Assembly (NCBI GenBank): GCA_949318235.1 | Contig: OX439132.1 | Location: 11,391,624 to 11,455,623, forward strand | Direction of reading: 5' to 3' | Origin: Ecdyonurus torrentis | Lineage: Eukaryota; Arthropoda; Insecta; Ephemeroptera; Heptageniidae | DNA: 64,000 nt | In this document: positions 28,065 through 39,452 of the stretch, piece by piece | How the letters are laid out: each line of letters opens with the position of its first letter | Position numbering within the stretch: the first letter of the stretch is position 1 | Made by a program: the position numbers and the translations under genes | Notes under the pieces: model-generated | What the model saw: only the letters and a program-made list of their open reading frames with translations | What the model was told of the DNA's origin: nothing | The model's database searches: none

Positions 28065-28118
<54 letters not shown>
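28065..28118. repeat. (TA)n microsatellite
   Basis: TA run preceded by a GTATATATATATGTGTGTGTGT compound stretch. Confidence 0.93.
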
Positions 28119-28125
<7 letters not shown>

Positions 28126-29908
28126 TATACAACATAAGAGTGCGGGTATTGTCATGTTGAACACTACATACTGTATTTTTAATATACTATTCTCAGCTCT
28201 CTTTCTCTAGCTATTGTATTATATATTTGGTATGAGTAAAATGTAAATGCAAAGTAAAAGTTAACAAAAGAGGGGGGTTAATTGTTAATAATCCCTCAAG
28301 GATAAAGAGCTAGCTTTTTGTTTATTAAACAATCATCAAGTAAATACATGTTCTTTTATTATTTTGTAATGATATTTTTATATTTTGGACCTATCTTCAA
28401 TAATTATAGATTTTTATTTATTAGTATGAGAAAAAAAAAGGAAGAAAGTATATTTTTCCCTTAAAATACTTTTTTTTTTTCAAAAAATTGTTTAAAAATA
28501 GTTTCGGTGCGTTTTCACGCACTTACTTTTCTACATTATAAATTTAAATCACGTTTTTAATGCCAGTTTGAAAATTTTTCTTTGTTTTATTTTACAATTA
28601 AAATTTCTGATTGATGCTGCATAATAATACTTCTGACAGTGAGTCGTTTCTAATTAAAATTGTATTATATTCCTAACCTAACCATATAATCTCGTCTTCT
28701 CTATCATGTTAATATGATTCAATTGCAACTGTAAGTACATAGGCCACTTGAAGCTTAAATATTCTTAGCATATAAAAATTGAAAAAAATATATTTTTAAA
28801 TAAAATTTTGTAAAAGTGAAGTACAATTTTAGTTTACAGTTGTACGTTCTCAACTCTGCACTAATCATAATAAGATTTTCTTAAATCTTGAACTTAGTGT
28901 GGCTAAAACTTAATAAATAAAATAAAGTTTAAACGCAACAGTTGGCTACAGAATCTTATTAAAAAGTTTTAATTGTTTTACATAATTATTCTTATTTATT
29001 ATACATAACACTAATCCCCGAGCTAAGCAATTTACATTTTACAAACTGTGTGTAACAGACTTAAATAAGTCAAGCTTACTTAATAAGCTTCCAAATATTT
29101 TATATGTTATATGTAATGTTTTTTTCTTCTTTTCTTTATTGTTTAAAATGTTTCTTTGTAAAAAGAAAACCTTTCTTTAAAAATTTCTAAAATAGGAAGA
29201 TACTTGTAATTATTGTAAAGTTTTTTTTTTTTTGTTTTTTTTTTTTTGCTTCTTTTTCGAAATCATATTATTAAAACTGTAAGAAATAACCTGTTATGTA
29301 TTGAGGCTACGAAAAAAAAAAAAAAAAAAAGAAACAATTTTATTATTCCTATAAAAATGTTAAATTTTATTAGAAATCATACTCTTTTTTTAATTATTAA
29401 TTAATTTGACTCTATATATATGTAAAAATTTTAGATCTTATTATTAAAAATTATACCTTAGAATAGTTTAAATTATATTATTTTAACTTGTTTCTTTTTT
29501 AAATTTAAAATTTTTATTATGTACAGTACATATGTATTTAATAATTACTGTGGCATTTCACTAATAAATGAATATTATTTATTTTATAACAATATTATTT
29601 CTTATTATTAAAAACAACTTTGCGAATTAGAAATATTTTTATTATATATTATATATTCTATATTTATATATTATTGACATTAACATATCAACTGAAAATC
29701 AATCAAAATTTAAAACAAGAGGAATGGGAACGTGTAAAATGAAATGATAACAAAAAATATATATATATTTTTATATTTTTGACAATGATGTGTATCATTG
29801 TTACATAAAAAAAAACATAAATAAAATGTATTGGAATCTGGCATGAATAAACAACATTCTTTGCGTGGTTTTGTACACGAGCATGTAATTTGAAATCGAT
29901 ATTTAGTC

Positions 29909-29941
<33 letters not shown>

Positions 29942-29944
29942 GAG
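29909..29944. repeat. (AG)n microsatellite
   Basis: AG run with two AAAG interruptions. Confidence 0.92.
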
Positions 29945-30054
29945 TTACGTCCCGTATGCACACGCATGCCGGGATCCATGTTACACATGGGTGCCGGTGA
30001 AATGGGACGTCAAATCACTAAAAAATAACCTCCATTTCATAGCTTAAATTGTAA

Positions 30055-30055
<1 letters not shown>

Positions 30056-30097
<42 letters not shown>

Positions 30098-30113
30098 TAC
30101 ATACATACATACA
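30056..30113. repeat. Compound (CA)n(CATA)n microsatellite
   Basis: About 18 CA units continue into about five CATA units. It is the longest CA tract in a window otherwise dominated by GA and TA. Confidence 0.95.
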
Positions 30114-30921
30114 CATATAAACGTATTTTTATTTAATATACTAACAAGTAAGTTTAATTTTAAAAATGTTTTAAGTGCTAAAAAATCAATATCAGTTATA
30201 TATTTAAATAAAAGAGTTTCACCTTATTAAAAAAAACTGAATAATTTATTAAATACGTAGACTGTTTATGTTTTTGTTTATTTATTTATTTTGTTAACGT
30301 GTAATTGATTTAAAAATATTTGATGTAATATAAACACTTCCTTCACTCTCGTTTGCATAAGAGTGTAAATTATTGCACGGTCGTAAACAAAGTTTGCAAT
30401 AGAAATATCAATATCATACGTGAATGAGTGACATAAAAAATTTCTCGCAGTGTACATTTTTGCTATAACACAAAAATATACGAAAATAATAATATATTAT
30501 ATCAACACGTTAATAAAAAGCCATCTTTATGATATTTTTAAAACGTGTCTACATTATCAAATATAATTATGCTATATTATTTATTTATTCCCCAAATTTA
30601 TAAATGTAAAATGCTATACTTCTGTTTTGGTCAAGATTTTGTATAATGGGGATATCAGGCCCACACTACGTCTTACAAAAGTTATTATTATATTTTGAAC
30701 ACTTCTTACAATCACAATTTATAGAAATACTCAACTTGTCTGTAAAGGTGTAATGTTGTTTCCAATAGAAATTTTTAATTCAATTAACTATAGACTCAAA
30801 AGATGAAAGGAAACTTGTCTCCTAAAATTTATCATTGCGAGACGGAATAACACACTTTCGTAATACAATAGCTTTGATATATCCATTATTGATTGGAAAT
30901 TTCAGCACTACCGTATTTTAT

Positions 30922-30939
30922 GGAGAGAGAGAAAGAGAG

Positions 30940-30998
<59 letters not shown>
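30922..30998. repeat. (GA)n microsatellite
   Basis: GA run with GAAAG and GACACAG interruptions near its left end. Confidence 0.95.
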
Positions 30999-30999
<1 letters not shown>

Positions 31000-31240
31000 G
31001 GATAAGATGAAGTGTAGAAACTTGAATAGTATGTTTTTAGAAAGAAAAAAAAATGTCACATTTTCCTGGTCCTATATAAGAAAGTTACATATTAAATGTG
31101 GTAATAATTAAGGTCAAAATAACACAATATTGCATAAAAAGTGCCTTGTATGATCATGTAGTATAATTATAGTCAAAAGTTATTGGTTTGTAAATTTTAT
31201 AAGTAAAAATGCATACATTTGGACTGTACATACATACATT

Positions 31241-31293
31241 TAATATGATTGAAAAATCCGTTTACTTGCCTTAAATAAAGTAATTATTATTAT
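31241..31293 (+). repeat. LINE/SINE-like 3' tail, copy 3 (diverged)
   Basis: TAATATGATTGAAAAATCCG, then TTTACTTGCCTTAAATAAAG and an ATTATTATT run, lines up with the copies at 16199 and 17611. The small hairpin is kept in altered form (GATT-GAAA-AATC instead of GGCT-GAAAT-AGCC). Confidence 0.45.
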
Positions 31294-31654
31294 GTCACAT
31301 AGAAATAAAACTTTGTTTATCAGATTTTTCAGTTTTAAATACAATTTCTAATAATATAATTATAAAAAACTTACTTCTTATTTTAAATTATGTATAGAGT
31401 GAAAAGTAAATAAGAGGTTAAGCATCTTACGAAAACATAATTTAACAATCCAATTTTGCATAACATAATTTAAATCAAGTGGCCACTTGCAGCGTGTTGG
31501 GTAAATAAGATTGAAATTCTTTTCTTGCTTACTACTACTTTCTGGTCCGAAGTATGATAAAAGATATTGAGTAGCAACTTAAGTGTCTATTGAGAAAAAA
31601 ATCTAGAGAAGAGAGAGAGAGAAAAGTGCTTCAGATTGAAAAAAAGTACGTGAG

Positions 31655-31657
<3 letters not shown>

Positions 31658-31713
<56 letters not shown>

Positions 31714-31762
31714 CTTTGAATATTCCGGTAGTATTTTCTCTCTCTCTCTCTCTTTTCCTACT

Positions 31763-31793
<31 letters not shown>
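31658..31793. repeat. (GA)n followed by (TC)n, potential hairpin
   Basis: GA runs (31658-31708) are followed by TC runs at 31737-31753 and 31765-31793, with a short unique spacer. The two can pair, giving long imperfect dsRNA or a cruciform. The ORFs on both strands are artefacts. Confidence 0.9.
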
Positions 31794-31794
<1 letters not shown>

Positions 31795-32133
31795 GTCTTC
31801 TTTTCATGACAGACAGAAAGAAGTAAAGCTGAAAATCCATAAAGCTTGCAACTGGCAGGAATTATTAAGTGGCGGTAAAGCTCTCGTGACGCGGAAACGG
31901 ATTTGACAAAAAGAAAGAAAGAAAGAAAAAAAAAAAAAGCAGAAGAAGCGACTACTTCTTAGATATGAAACATAATATAAAAAATCATAACTTACTTTTA
32001 TTTAATATCAAAATATGTATATATAGAGTTCAAAGATAAATGTTTTATTTGAATAAACTGATATAAATATAGTAAAGAAAATATATCTTGAGATAGGTAA
32101 GGATATATGCCATATAAATAATCTTTCCGTTTG

Positions 32134-32136
<3 letters not shown>

Positions 32137-32205
<69 letters not shown>
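32137..32205. repeat. (GA)n microsatellite
   Basis: About 34 GA units. Confidence 0.96.
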
Positions 32206-32207
<2 letters not shown>

Positions 32208-32814
32208 ATGAACGATAAGTTGTATTCAATAATGAACACCTTTATGCCAATCACATGGTATGCTTTTAAGTTAAATGATCACTTATATAGGTAAATGTGA
32301 CACCTCACATTAAGACCTTTAAAAAATTGAGATTTAAACTAAACCTTGGTACGAGCCTAAAAGTAAAGGGAGAAAAGCAACAATATTTATACCAATCTTT
32401 TTAGAAAATGTGATTTTTGATCTTGTTTTTAAAACTATACTAGTGGTTGCAATTAAATACATTACATATATTTTTCCTTGCCTTATATCTCAAAGGATCT
32501 AATTTTTACAACAGGAATTTTAATATTTATTTTTTATACACCCTATTGAAAGGTAAAAAAATGTTGTTGTTTTCTTCTTCTTTCAAAATACCATATTAGG
32601 GCGTTAATTTTAATAAAAAATATGATTATATTTTGATTTTTTATTTGTCATCATTTGTAATAAGATAAGTTTTTTTATACATCCAAAAATAACAAAATAT
32701 TGATTGAGAGTTTGTAATTTAACGCCTATTTTACACGGGAAGTTATAATGAAAGGGTTTAGCTTTCGTGTTACACCGTGTTATATAAGCAGTAAACTAAC
32801 ATTGAAAAGGAATT

Positions 32815-32886
32815 CGGCTCGACCGGGACTCGAACCCGGATCTTTGGTTTCCCAGACCACTGCGTTAACCATTACGCTACCGAGAC
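32815..32886 (-). tRNA. tRNA-like gene, possible tRNA-Pro(GGG), in SINE-like arm
   Basis: A full 72-nt cloverleaf can be drawn on the minus strand. The acceptor is GTCTCGG/TCGAGCC with one T-C mismatch and a G.T pair, the D arm is GCGT..ACGC, the anticodon stem is TGGT/ACCA (four pairs, with 27:43 unpaired), the anticodon loop is CTGGGAA, and the T arm is CCGGG-TTCGAGT-CCCGG. The pol III A box (TAGCGTAATGG, 32869-32879) and B box (GGTTCGAGTCC, 32826-32836) are well kept. The loop places GGG at the anticodon. That is rarely used in eukaryotic tRNA-Pro, so this is more likely a tRNA-derived repeat than a working tRNA. No CCA is encoded. Confidence 0.6.
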
Positions 32887-32894
32887 TCCTAATA

Positions 32895-32961
32895 ATTAGC
32901 TTAATGGTTAACGCAGTGGTCTGGGAAACCAAAGATCCGGGTTCGAGTCCCGGTCGAGCCG
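32895..32961 (+). pseudogene. Truncated tRNA-like copy in the opposite arm
   Basis: This is the inverted counterpart of 32815-32886 and is identical from TAATGGTTAACGC onward. The 5' acceptor strand is missing and replaced by CCTAATAAT, so no acceptor stem can form. The A box (TAGCTTAATGG) and B box (32940-32950) survive, so pol III could still start here. The two copies are head to head. Confidence 0.65.
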
Positions 32962-34401
32962 AATTCCTTTTCAATGTCAGTTTACTGCTTATATAACACG
33001 GTGTAACACGAAAGCTAAACCCTTTCAAAATATTGATTATTAAAAAAAAAATTGAATTTTATATTGTTTCATTTTAGAAAAGAGTATTCATTTTTTATTT
33101 AAATTGAAATAAAAATATATATTATTATTAATTTTATACACGTTTTAAGATTAGAAAAGTAAAATATTGCTTTTTAGAGTTGAGTTATTAAATCTGAAAA
33201 AATTAACCCCGAGTCATTGAACTGATATTTCATTTTTTTTTTTTCTGTCTGTTGAGAAGCTTCATTTCCTTTCATTTTTTCTTCTCTTTCTTTTCTTTCT
33301 TTCCCGGAGTCAAGTGATAAGAACGGTGCAAATAGAAGCGAATTTGTCACCATCACGTTTCACATTATCTTTACTCAAAATATTAACCTAACTGAATAAC
33401 ATTTTTTACACTCAGTATTTAAATATGTTAAATTTTATTTAATGTGTTTATTATTTTTTTTAAATAAATTTTGTTTGTGTATTTATTTTAAATGGGTATT
33501 TAAAAAAATTAAATTATAATGCCTTGTTATATAATATTATATATATTTTATATATAATAGAAATTTAAAAACCTTAATATAGCTCCTTTCATTACATTAT
33601 TTGTTATTTAAATTTTATAAAATAAAGTGGTTTATGGAATTATACTAACCATATTTTATTTTTGGCCGTGATTGAGTGTAATTTTTAAATAATTACATTG
33701 TACTTTTCGTACTTATAATAATTAATAAATTATATCTTAGTATGCAATCTTTTTATAAGCAGGCACTTCAAAAGATATAAAAATCTTTGGGGGGAATTTT
33801 TTTTTTTTGTCATTATTTTTTGTAGGTAAAATCTTCGTAAATTGATCGTAAGAGACCAAATTTTTAGTTAAAAGTTTAATTCAGTTCAAAATGGAGATAT
33901 ATCACCTGCAATTTTTAAAATTAGGCATTTTGCTCCACGATCTATTCATAAAAAGTGAGTATTGTCAGAATATTGCCTGAAGCTACAAGTAGAATTAAAA
34001 TATTGCACATTAGTAAAAATAACCATAGGAACATACATACTTGCAGCCATTCTAGCCATATTACAAGTTTTTGACTAGAATATTACACCTACAGCTCACA
34101 ATAAAAAAAGCAATAACATTTCAGTAATAAGACAAATGAGAAAGGAAGTAAGATTGTAATACAGTATATATAAATAGTAATAATTGTTCTAAAAAATAAA
34201 TAAACTCAGTAACACATTTTATTTTCAGATGTAGTATTATATTATAGCTTTTTAAAGTATTTTGTTAAATATAGGTTATGATGCATGTAAGAAACTTAAA
34301 AATTTTGCAAGCTAAAAAGCAGGTCTGCGTACTCTGCGTTCACAGTGCAGTGAATAAGTAAGACGAGATTGTTACCAGTTATTTTATTAAATTTCATTCC
34401 T

Positions 34402-34695
34402 TAAAGAACTACTGGCCTGAGAAAAATCCTCCCAATGATAAATTATAAGATGGAATTAATATACATACATATATTATGTCTCTTAACCCTTCAGTACTCT
34501 CACAAACTGGGGAGAACACTTGTAAATTAGGAAACCAGCGCTCCGATTTCTATTGTACACCCTAAATTGATTACTTCATGAATTTTTAAAGGTGCCTATA
34601 CTTGACAGTTTTTTTCAAACTCAGTTTGTTAGGGAACAGAAGGATTGAGAGACATAATATGTGTACAAATGATGCTCTCATCTCATGAATTGTAC

Positions 34696-34729
<34 letters not shown>
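34402..34729 (-). mobile_element. Palindromic MITE, GGCCTCAAA family, copy 1 (right end eroded)
   Basis: The left end, AAAGAACTACTGGCCTGAGA, and the body blocks TTAACCCTTCAGTACTCTC, CACAAACTGGGGAGAA and ATTTCTATTGT match the reverse of the element at 38737-39063. At the right, CATCTCATGAATTGTACG matches the other copy. The sequence then runs into 33 T (34697-34729) where the other copy has TTTTTGATTCAATTG, so the terminal inverted repeat is lost to poly-T expansion or replacement. Confidence 0.72.
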
Positions 34730-34732
<3 letters not shown>

Positions 34733-35517
34733 CTAGACATAAACATAAACTTTCATATTTCCTTCAAGCTACCACAAAGTACGTTCATAATCAAAAACCA
34801 CCCACAAGAGAGACAACTATTATTTTATTTGAATTATTAAATATTTATTTTATTCTTATGACAATTCGTATTATTATTACTTACGACGATCTATGGTTTT
34901 GTAGCTTTTGTTGTAAAGCTGTTTTGGGTCGAACTACGTTTTGTTACAACCCTGTCAACCTCTCATACAAAATCCTTTATTTTATTTTTTATTACTTTTA
35001 TTATTATTTTTTTTTTGAAAGATGAACAAATTTATTTATAATTGTATTAATATTTATTTGACCTGAAGTGCAAAATTAATTTTATCGTTTCTAAATTATG
35101 ACAATTTATTACAAATATGACGTCAAATTTGTTTTCAATAATGCAATTTTCTATCATTTAGAACAATTTCAAGAATAAATAATAAAGGTTTTAGGATCTA
35201 ATACGAGATCAATATAGAATTAAATTGCTTCAACTATTTAATATTAGAATTTCATTTAAAAAAATCATGAAATGGTTATTACCAATAACTTTTTATTTTT
35301 AATAAACATCAATTGTCACAAGCATTTCATCAACAGCAGTTTTAAGTTACACAATTTCTATAAAGTAAGAAAAAAAATATATTATGTTCAATATATCTGT
35401 AGTTCTAATATACAGTACAGTACAGTATATAAAAAAATGAATAAGAATGCATAAAAATAAATAGAAAATATGAACATGAAACATGACACAATACAATAAT
35501 TTACTGAAGTAAATTAC

Positions 35518-35532
35518 AAAAAAAAAAAAAAA

Positions 35533-35563
<31 letters not shown>
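35518..35563. repeat. Poly-A followed by (AAT)n
   Basis: About 17 A continue into about ten AAT units. It could be a retroelement tail, but no body was recognised. Confidence 0.9.
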
Positions 35564-35564
<1 letters not shown>

Positions 35565-36136
35565 GTTTTAATATTGTGATGGTTTATATTCTTATATGAT
35601 ATTGGAGTTAAAATAACATAGTGCATCGTAAGTCCTCAGGGTTTTAAATATACAGACATGTCATATGCGCTTGTAGTACTTTATAGAGTATGACAACTTT
35701 GTATTTTATATAAAAACAAGTATATTGACACTATAGTTTTTATGGAAAAACTTTAAATGTATTTCTATATTAGTAGCAAAAAAATAATAATATTAACATA
35801 TTAATAATGATTCACGTAATGTTAAATTTAATTTGTATATCGTATGTAAAAATATTTATTTGTAAGTTTATTTTTTATTTAGAAATGATAATGGATTTAC
35901 AGTATTATATAATGGTAATAAGAATTAATAAAAACTGAATAATTCTAAATATAAAGTAATAGTGGTCTCTGTCGTGGATGGGTTTTGATTATGAGCTTAC
36001 TTTGTGGTAGCTTGAAGGAGATATGAAAGTGGATAGTAAGGAGTGACATTTTAATAAAATGGCTGTTAACTATCTCATCTTACTTGACCCCACTTTATGT
36101 AAGGGTAGCCTTTTTACACAGAAAAAATTAAAATTT

Positions 36137-36137
<1 letters not shown>

Positions 36138-36206
<69 letters not shown>

Positions 36207-36211
36207 AAAAA

Positions 36212-36275
<64 letters not shown>

Positions 36276-36280
36276 AACAA
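36138..36280. repeat. (CAA)n microsatellite in two blocks
   Basis: About 23 CAA units, a short A10 run, then about 20 more CAA units. The poly-Thr, poly-Gln, poly-Cys and poly-Val ORFs are artefacts of translating this tract. Confidence 0.97.
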
Positions 36281-36386
36281 TGAAAAAAGTGAAATGAAAT
36301 TTTCAGCAGCATTTCAATAAATCTCAAAAAGTAGTATTTTTCCTTTCAGTCCTTTCAAATTTTGTAAGACAATATTGATTATAATA

Positions 36387-36563
36387 TGGAAAGTATAAAT
36401 TACGTAATTTATGCTGTATTTATGTCATTATAGCATCAAGTATGCTAAATTACAATATAACATAAATAATTATTATGAAGTATGCCATAGATTATGCTGT
36501 TTTCAATAAAATGTGCTGAAAATGAGATAGCACAATTATTACGTGCTTATTTTTCTCCGTGTA
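36387..36563 (+). mobile_element. Palindromic MITE, TTATGCTGTATTTATG family, copy 3
   Basis: GGAAAGTATAAATTACGTAA at the left and CACGGAGAAAAATAAGCACG in reverse at the right form the ends. GCTGTATTTATGTCATTATA and GTGCTGAAAATGAG match copies at 17852 and 11141 (reversed). It is shorter than the other two copies because of internal deletions. Confidence 0.68.
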
Positions 36564-37406
36564 TATAGACTTTAGTTATGGATATGTCGTAAGTTGAAAA
36601 CGTAGTACTTAAAGCTGTATATTGAAATCAATAGAAACTTCATGGAAACCCTGTACAAATACAACTAACCGTACATTTATATTCTGACAAGTGATGAATT
36701 TTACAAAACAAATGTACAAAGATAGAAATGTGCAGTAAAAAAAACTGTAAGCACATAAGTATCATAACAGAAGTCTATTTTTTTTCTTTACAGTTATTCA
36801 TGTTTAAAATATAAGAATAATAGTATAATAACTCATACATGCTATCAAGATCATCGTAGCGCTTATGCATGCAAAATACTTTTTTTTTCTTATTCTACAA
36901 AATGCAACACTCTCTTACTACTGTGCCAAAGCTGTCATTCAAATGCAAACATGCAGATGAGTTCCTTTCAAACCCGAATATATTATATCTCATTCTTGTG
37001 CATTCAGTCGTTTGTTCAAACATCAAGCAATTTATTTGCATATATATATGTAACATCAACCTATTCACTTCTATAGTATATTATTGTTGATTAAATATTT
37101 GTTAAAATTATATATTAACATCTTTTAATGGGGAAAATATTGTTATTTTAAAGAGAATTTTTTTATGTATTATTTTTTATTAAAAAACAATTAATTTGCA
37201 AACAATATGATATAGTTGTGTTTTTTTTGCAAAATAAGCGGTGCCACAATTTATTTTTCAGGCTAAGTTATACTGTTTACTTACTAATCATGTTCATTTA
37301 ATACTAAATTATGAACATTGATGTACAGCATAATTTATATACTTCTACAGCATAAAGTTTTGCTGTTGGTAGTTTAATGTATTAACTACATGTATTTAAA
37401 TCTATT

Positions 37407-37689
37407 CACTCTAAAAATTGGTGCATTACTTTAGTTACAAATACTAACTTAATTAAGATAATCACTTTTAAGTTATTTTGAGTAGGTAAAATAATGCATT
37501 TTAGCAAGTTATTGAAATAGCTAATTTAAAGTTTTTTAAGTTTTTTTAAGCTATTTTAAGTTAAAATATAAATTGTTAATAATTTGCTAAAATGTATTAT
37601 TTTAGATTCTCATAATAACTTAAAAGTGGTTATCTTAAATAAGTTAGTATTCGTAACTATTATAAAGTATTGCACCAATTTTTTGAGTG
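37407..37689. mobile_element. Palindromic MITE, CACTCWAAAAATTGGTGCA family
   Basis: The left end CACTCTAAAAATTGGTGCAT pairs with the right end, which in reverse reads CACTCAAAAAATTGGTGCAA. The pairing continues through AATACTAACTTA and CACTTTTAAGTTATT almost to the centre. TTTAAAT lies near both ends (about 37396 and 37691) and may be a target duplication. It is a single copy in the window, about 283 bp, with no ORF. Confidence 0.75.
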
Positions 37690-38711
37690 TTTAAATGCAT
37701 TTTGTGCAGTAAAGAAGAATTTGGTTGCGGAGCTCTGTTACTTTTTCGTTGAGAAGTAACTTTGCTAACGAGCATAATTTGTCAGTCTCTATTTTATTTC
37801 TATTAAACGTTTAAAATTGCCGTCAGCCTTTTCAAAGTTCCCTAAATAAATCATGACTTTGGCAAACATTCTGCAAGTAGTCTGAAATTGACAGTTCAAA
37901 TATAATTACTTCATGGAATGAGACCTGAAGCAAAATTTATTCATTTCAATAATGCATTGAATAAATAAAAGAAATAAGAAATGTCTAATAAGTGTTTGTA
38001 ACATGATCAAGTAGTACACTTCATATTTATTATTATCCTTTTTGAATTTTACTTTTTCTACTTTACTTATGGGAGGTTTATAATTTTTAAGAAAAATTAA
38101 AAATACACATTACATTTAAATATGATTTTACAATTTATTTTTGACATAATTTTTAAATTTACTAGCACTCAAAACAGTTTATTTCTGCTATTTTTTTTTA
38201 TTGGGCATTAAACCTACAGAGGTTGAATTTTGAATGGGAACTGCGAGAATAACGTGCCACCCACGTAAGCTAGATTGATGCATCATCTCTACCACACTTT
38301 TGTAAGACCACTAACATAGATATGGCACATGCCAAGGGGGAATCAATGCACTTGTCATTTAAAGTTTTAACTGCTTAAAAACCTAGCTTTGATGTTTCAC
38401 TATCTCGCGCATCATAAATTTTTTTTCTTACAAACACTGAATTTTAAAATTATATTTAACACTTATATCTCTGATTCATAAATCATTTTTTTTGGCTCGT
38501 TTTAAATTCGTGTATACAATTATTTTTAATTGGTAACATTTTTTTGTAAATAAATTATATTGGTACACAAATATTTGACACCTTTTTAACTTAAAAATAA
38601 TATAAATATAACTATAACATTATTATTATTACTGCTATGTACAGTACTTTACGAGTAAACTAAAATAAAGCTTGTTTTAAAAAAAATAATGTATAATAAA
38701 ATTTCAATTTA

Positions 38712-39350
38712 AAGGAATAGACTAGAATAAAACTTAAAGGGCTCCAGGCCTCAAACAATTGAATCAAAAACGTAAATTTCATGAGATGGAACCATCATTC
38801 ATACACATGTTATATCCTTCAACCCTTCTGTAGCCTCACAAACTGGGGTTGAAAAACTGTAAAGTAGGCAACTTTGGGAATTCGTGACGTCAACAATTCC
38901 GGGTCCACAATAGAAATTGTAGCGCGGGTTGCCTACTTTACAAGTTTTCTTCCCAGTTTGCGAGAGTACTAAAGGGTTAAGGCACAAAATATGTGTATTT
39001 ATAAAAGTCCTGTCTCATGATTTATAATTGAGAGGAAATTGGTTTTTGAGGCCAGGGGCCCTATAAGCATTTATATCACAAAACACTTGATGTAATAGGA
39101 CTTGCACAAATAACTTCAGTTTGTCTCAAAACCCAACTGTAGCTCCGTAGCTCCGTGATCAGAAAATTTTAACTTATGCAACCCGCACAACATTTTTTAC
39201 TAATTTTTAAATGTTTCTGATGTCAGGAACATGAATAGTCACACAAATTGCATACTTTACAATATTTTCACGCTCTCTCGGGGGTAAACATTCTGGTAAA
39301 AAATTGTTATCAGTTTTGAAGATCCCATTTCGTGTTTAGGTCTATAGCTT
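38712..39350 (+). mobile_element. Palindrome-ended MITE, ATAGACC family, copy 1, interrupted
   Basis: The ends are AAGGAATAGACTAG and, in reverse, AAGCTATAGACC, flanked by TA (38710-38711 and 39351-39352). The body matches 44740-45077 through blocks such as TTTATATCACAAAACACTTG, TTATGCAACCCGCACAACAT and CAGTTTTGAAGATCCCATTT. It is split by another MITE at 38737-39063. Near the right end it lacks about 29 bp that the 44-kb copy keeps. Confidence 0.8.
38737..39063 (+). mobile_element. Palindromic MITE, GGCCTCAAA family, copy 2, nested
   Basis: The ends are AAGGGCTCCAGGCCTCAAA and, in reverse, TAGGGCCCCTGGCCTCAAA. TA is duplicated at 38735-38736 and 39064-39065. The uninterrupted sister of its host element (44740-45077) shows the empty site as AAACATAAAAATTTATATCA, so both ends can be placed precisely. 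The arms pair through GTAAAGTAGGCAACC-like blocks to a centre containing TGACGTCA (38885-38892). No ORF. Confidence 0.85.
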
Positions 39351-39430
39351 TAATGTCCATTAATAAATAAAATAATTTCATATTATATAATATTTCATTT
39401 CTCAAAACATTACTCAACATTTAATAACAA

Positions 39431-39452
39431 TTTTTTTTCTCTACAGGTAAAT
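39431..39452 (+). promoter_or_regulatory. Candidate recursive splice site (zero-length exon)
   Basis: TTTTTTTTCTCTACAG joins directly to GTAAAT at 39446/39447. It is a strong acceptor fused to a plausible donor, with a branch-like TTTAATAAC 10-20 nt upstream. This is the signature of ratchet points known from long introns of flies. It sits in the 15-kb intron, 2,754 nt before the microexon, where it would split intron removal into two steps. Use of the site is inferred. Confidence 0.4.

Larger units (their letters stand above)
32706..33026. mobile_element. Near-perfect palindromic insertion carrying tRNA-like genes
   Basis: Two 125-bp arms (32750-32874 and 32902-33026) are inverted copies with one visible mismatch (32798/32978), around a 27-bp spacer. 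Each arm carries a tRNA-like sequence plus about 65 bp of tail ending GCTAAACCCTTTC. A 13-bp direct repeat, CAAAATATTGATT, occurs at 32693-32705 and 33026-33038, abutting the right end and lying 44 bp outside the left arm. That is what one would expect of a target-site duplication around the whole 321-bp unit, with the 44 bp as left-end sequence missing from the right. It is best read as a tRNA-derived SINE, or tRNA-bearing foldback, present as an inverted dimer. The mirror ORFs reading ARPGLEPGSLVSQ are translations of the tRNA. Confidence 0.75.

Noticed and set aside
32748..33028. Two mirror 82-residue ORFs reading MKGFSFRVTPC...ARPGLEPGSLVSQ
   Set aside because: They are the same sequence read on opposite strands of the palindrome, and the core is a translated tRNA-like gene.
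36138..36280. Tandem array as a possible CRISPR
   Set aside because: Trinucleotide units with no spacers, in a eukaryotic genome.
36059..36327. Poly-Thr/Gln and poly-Cys/Val ORFs
   Set aside because: Translation of the (CAA)n microsatellite.
38799..38987. 62-residue minus ORF with conserved-looking text
   Set aside because: It lies wholly inside the nested palindromic MITE.
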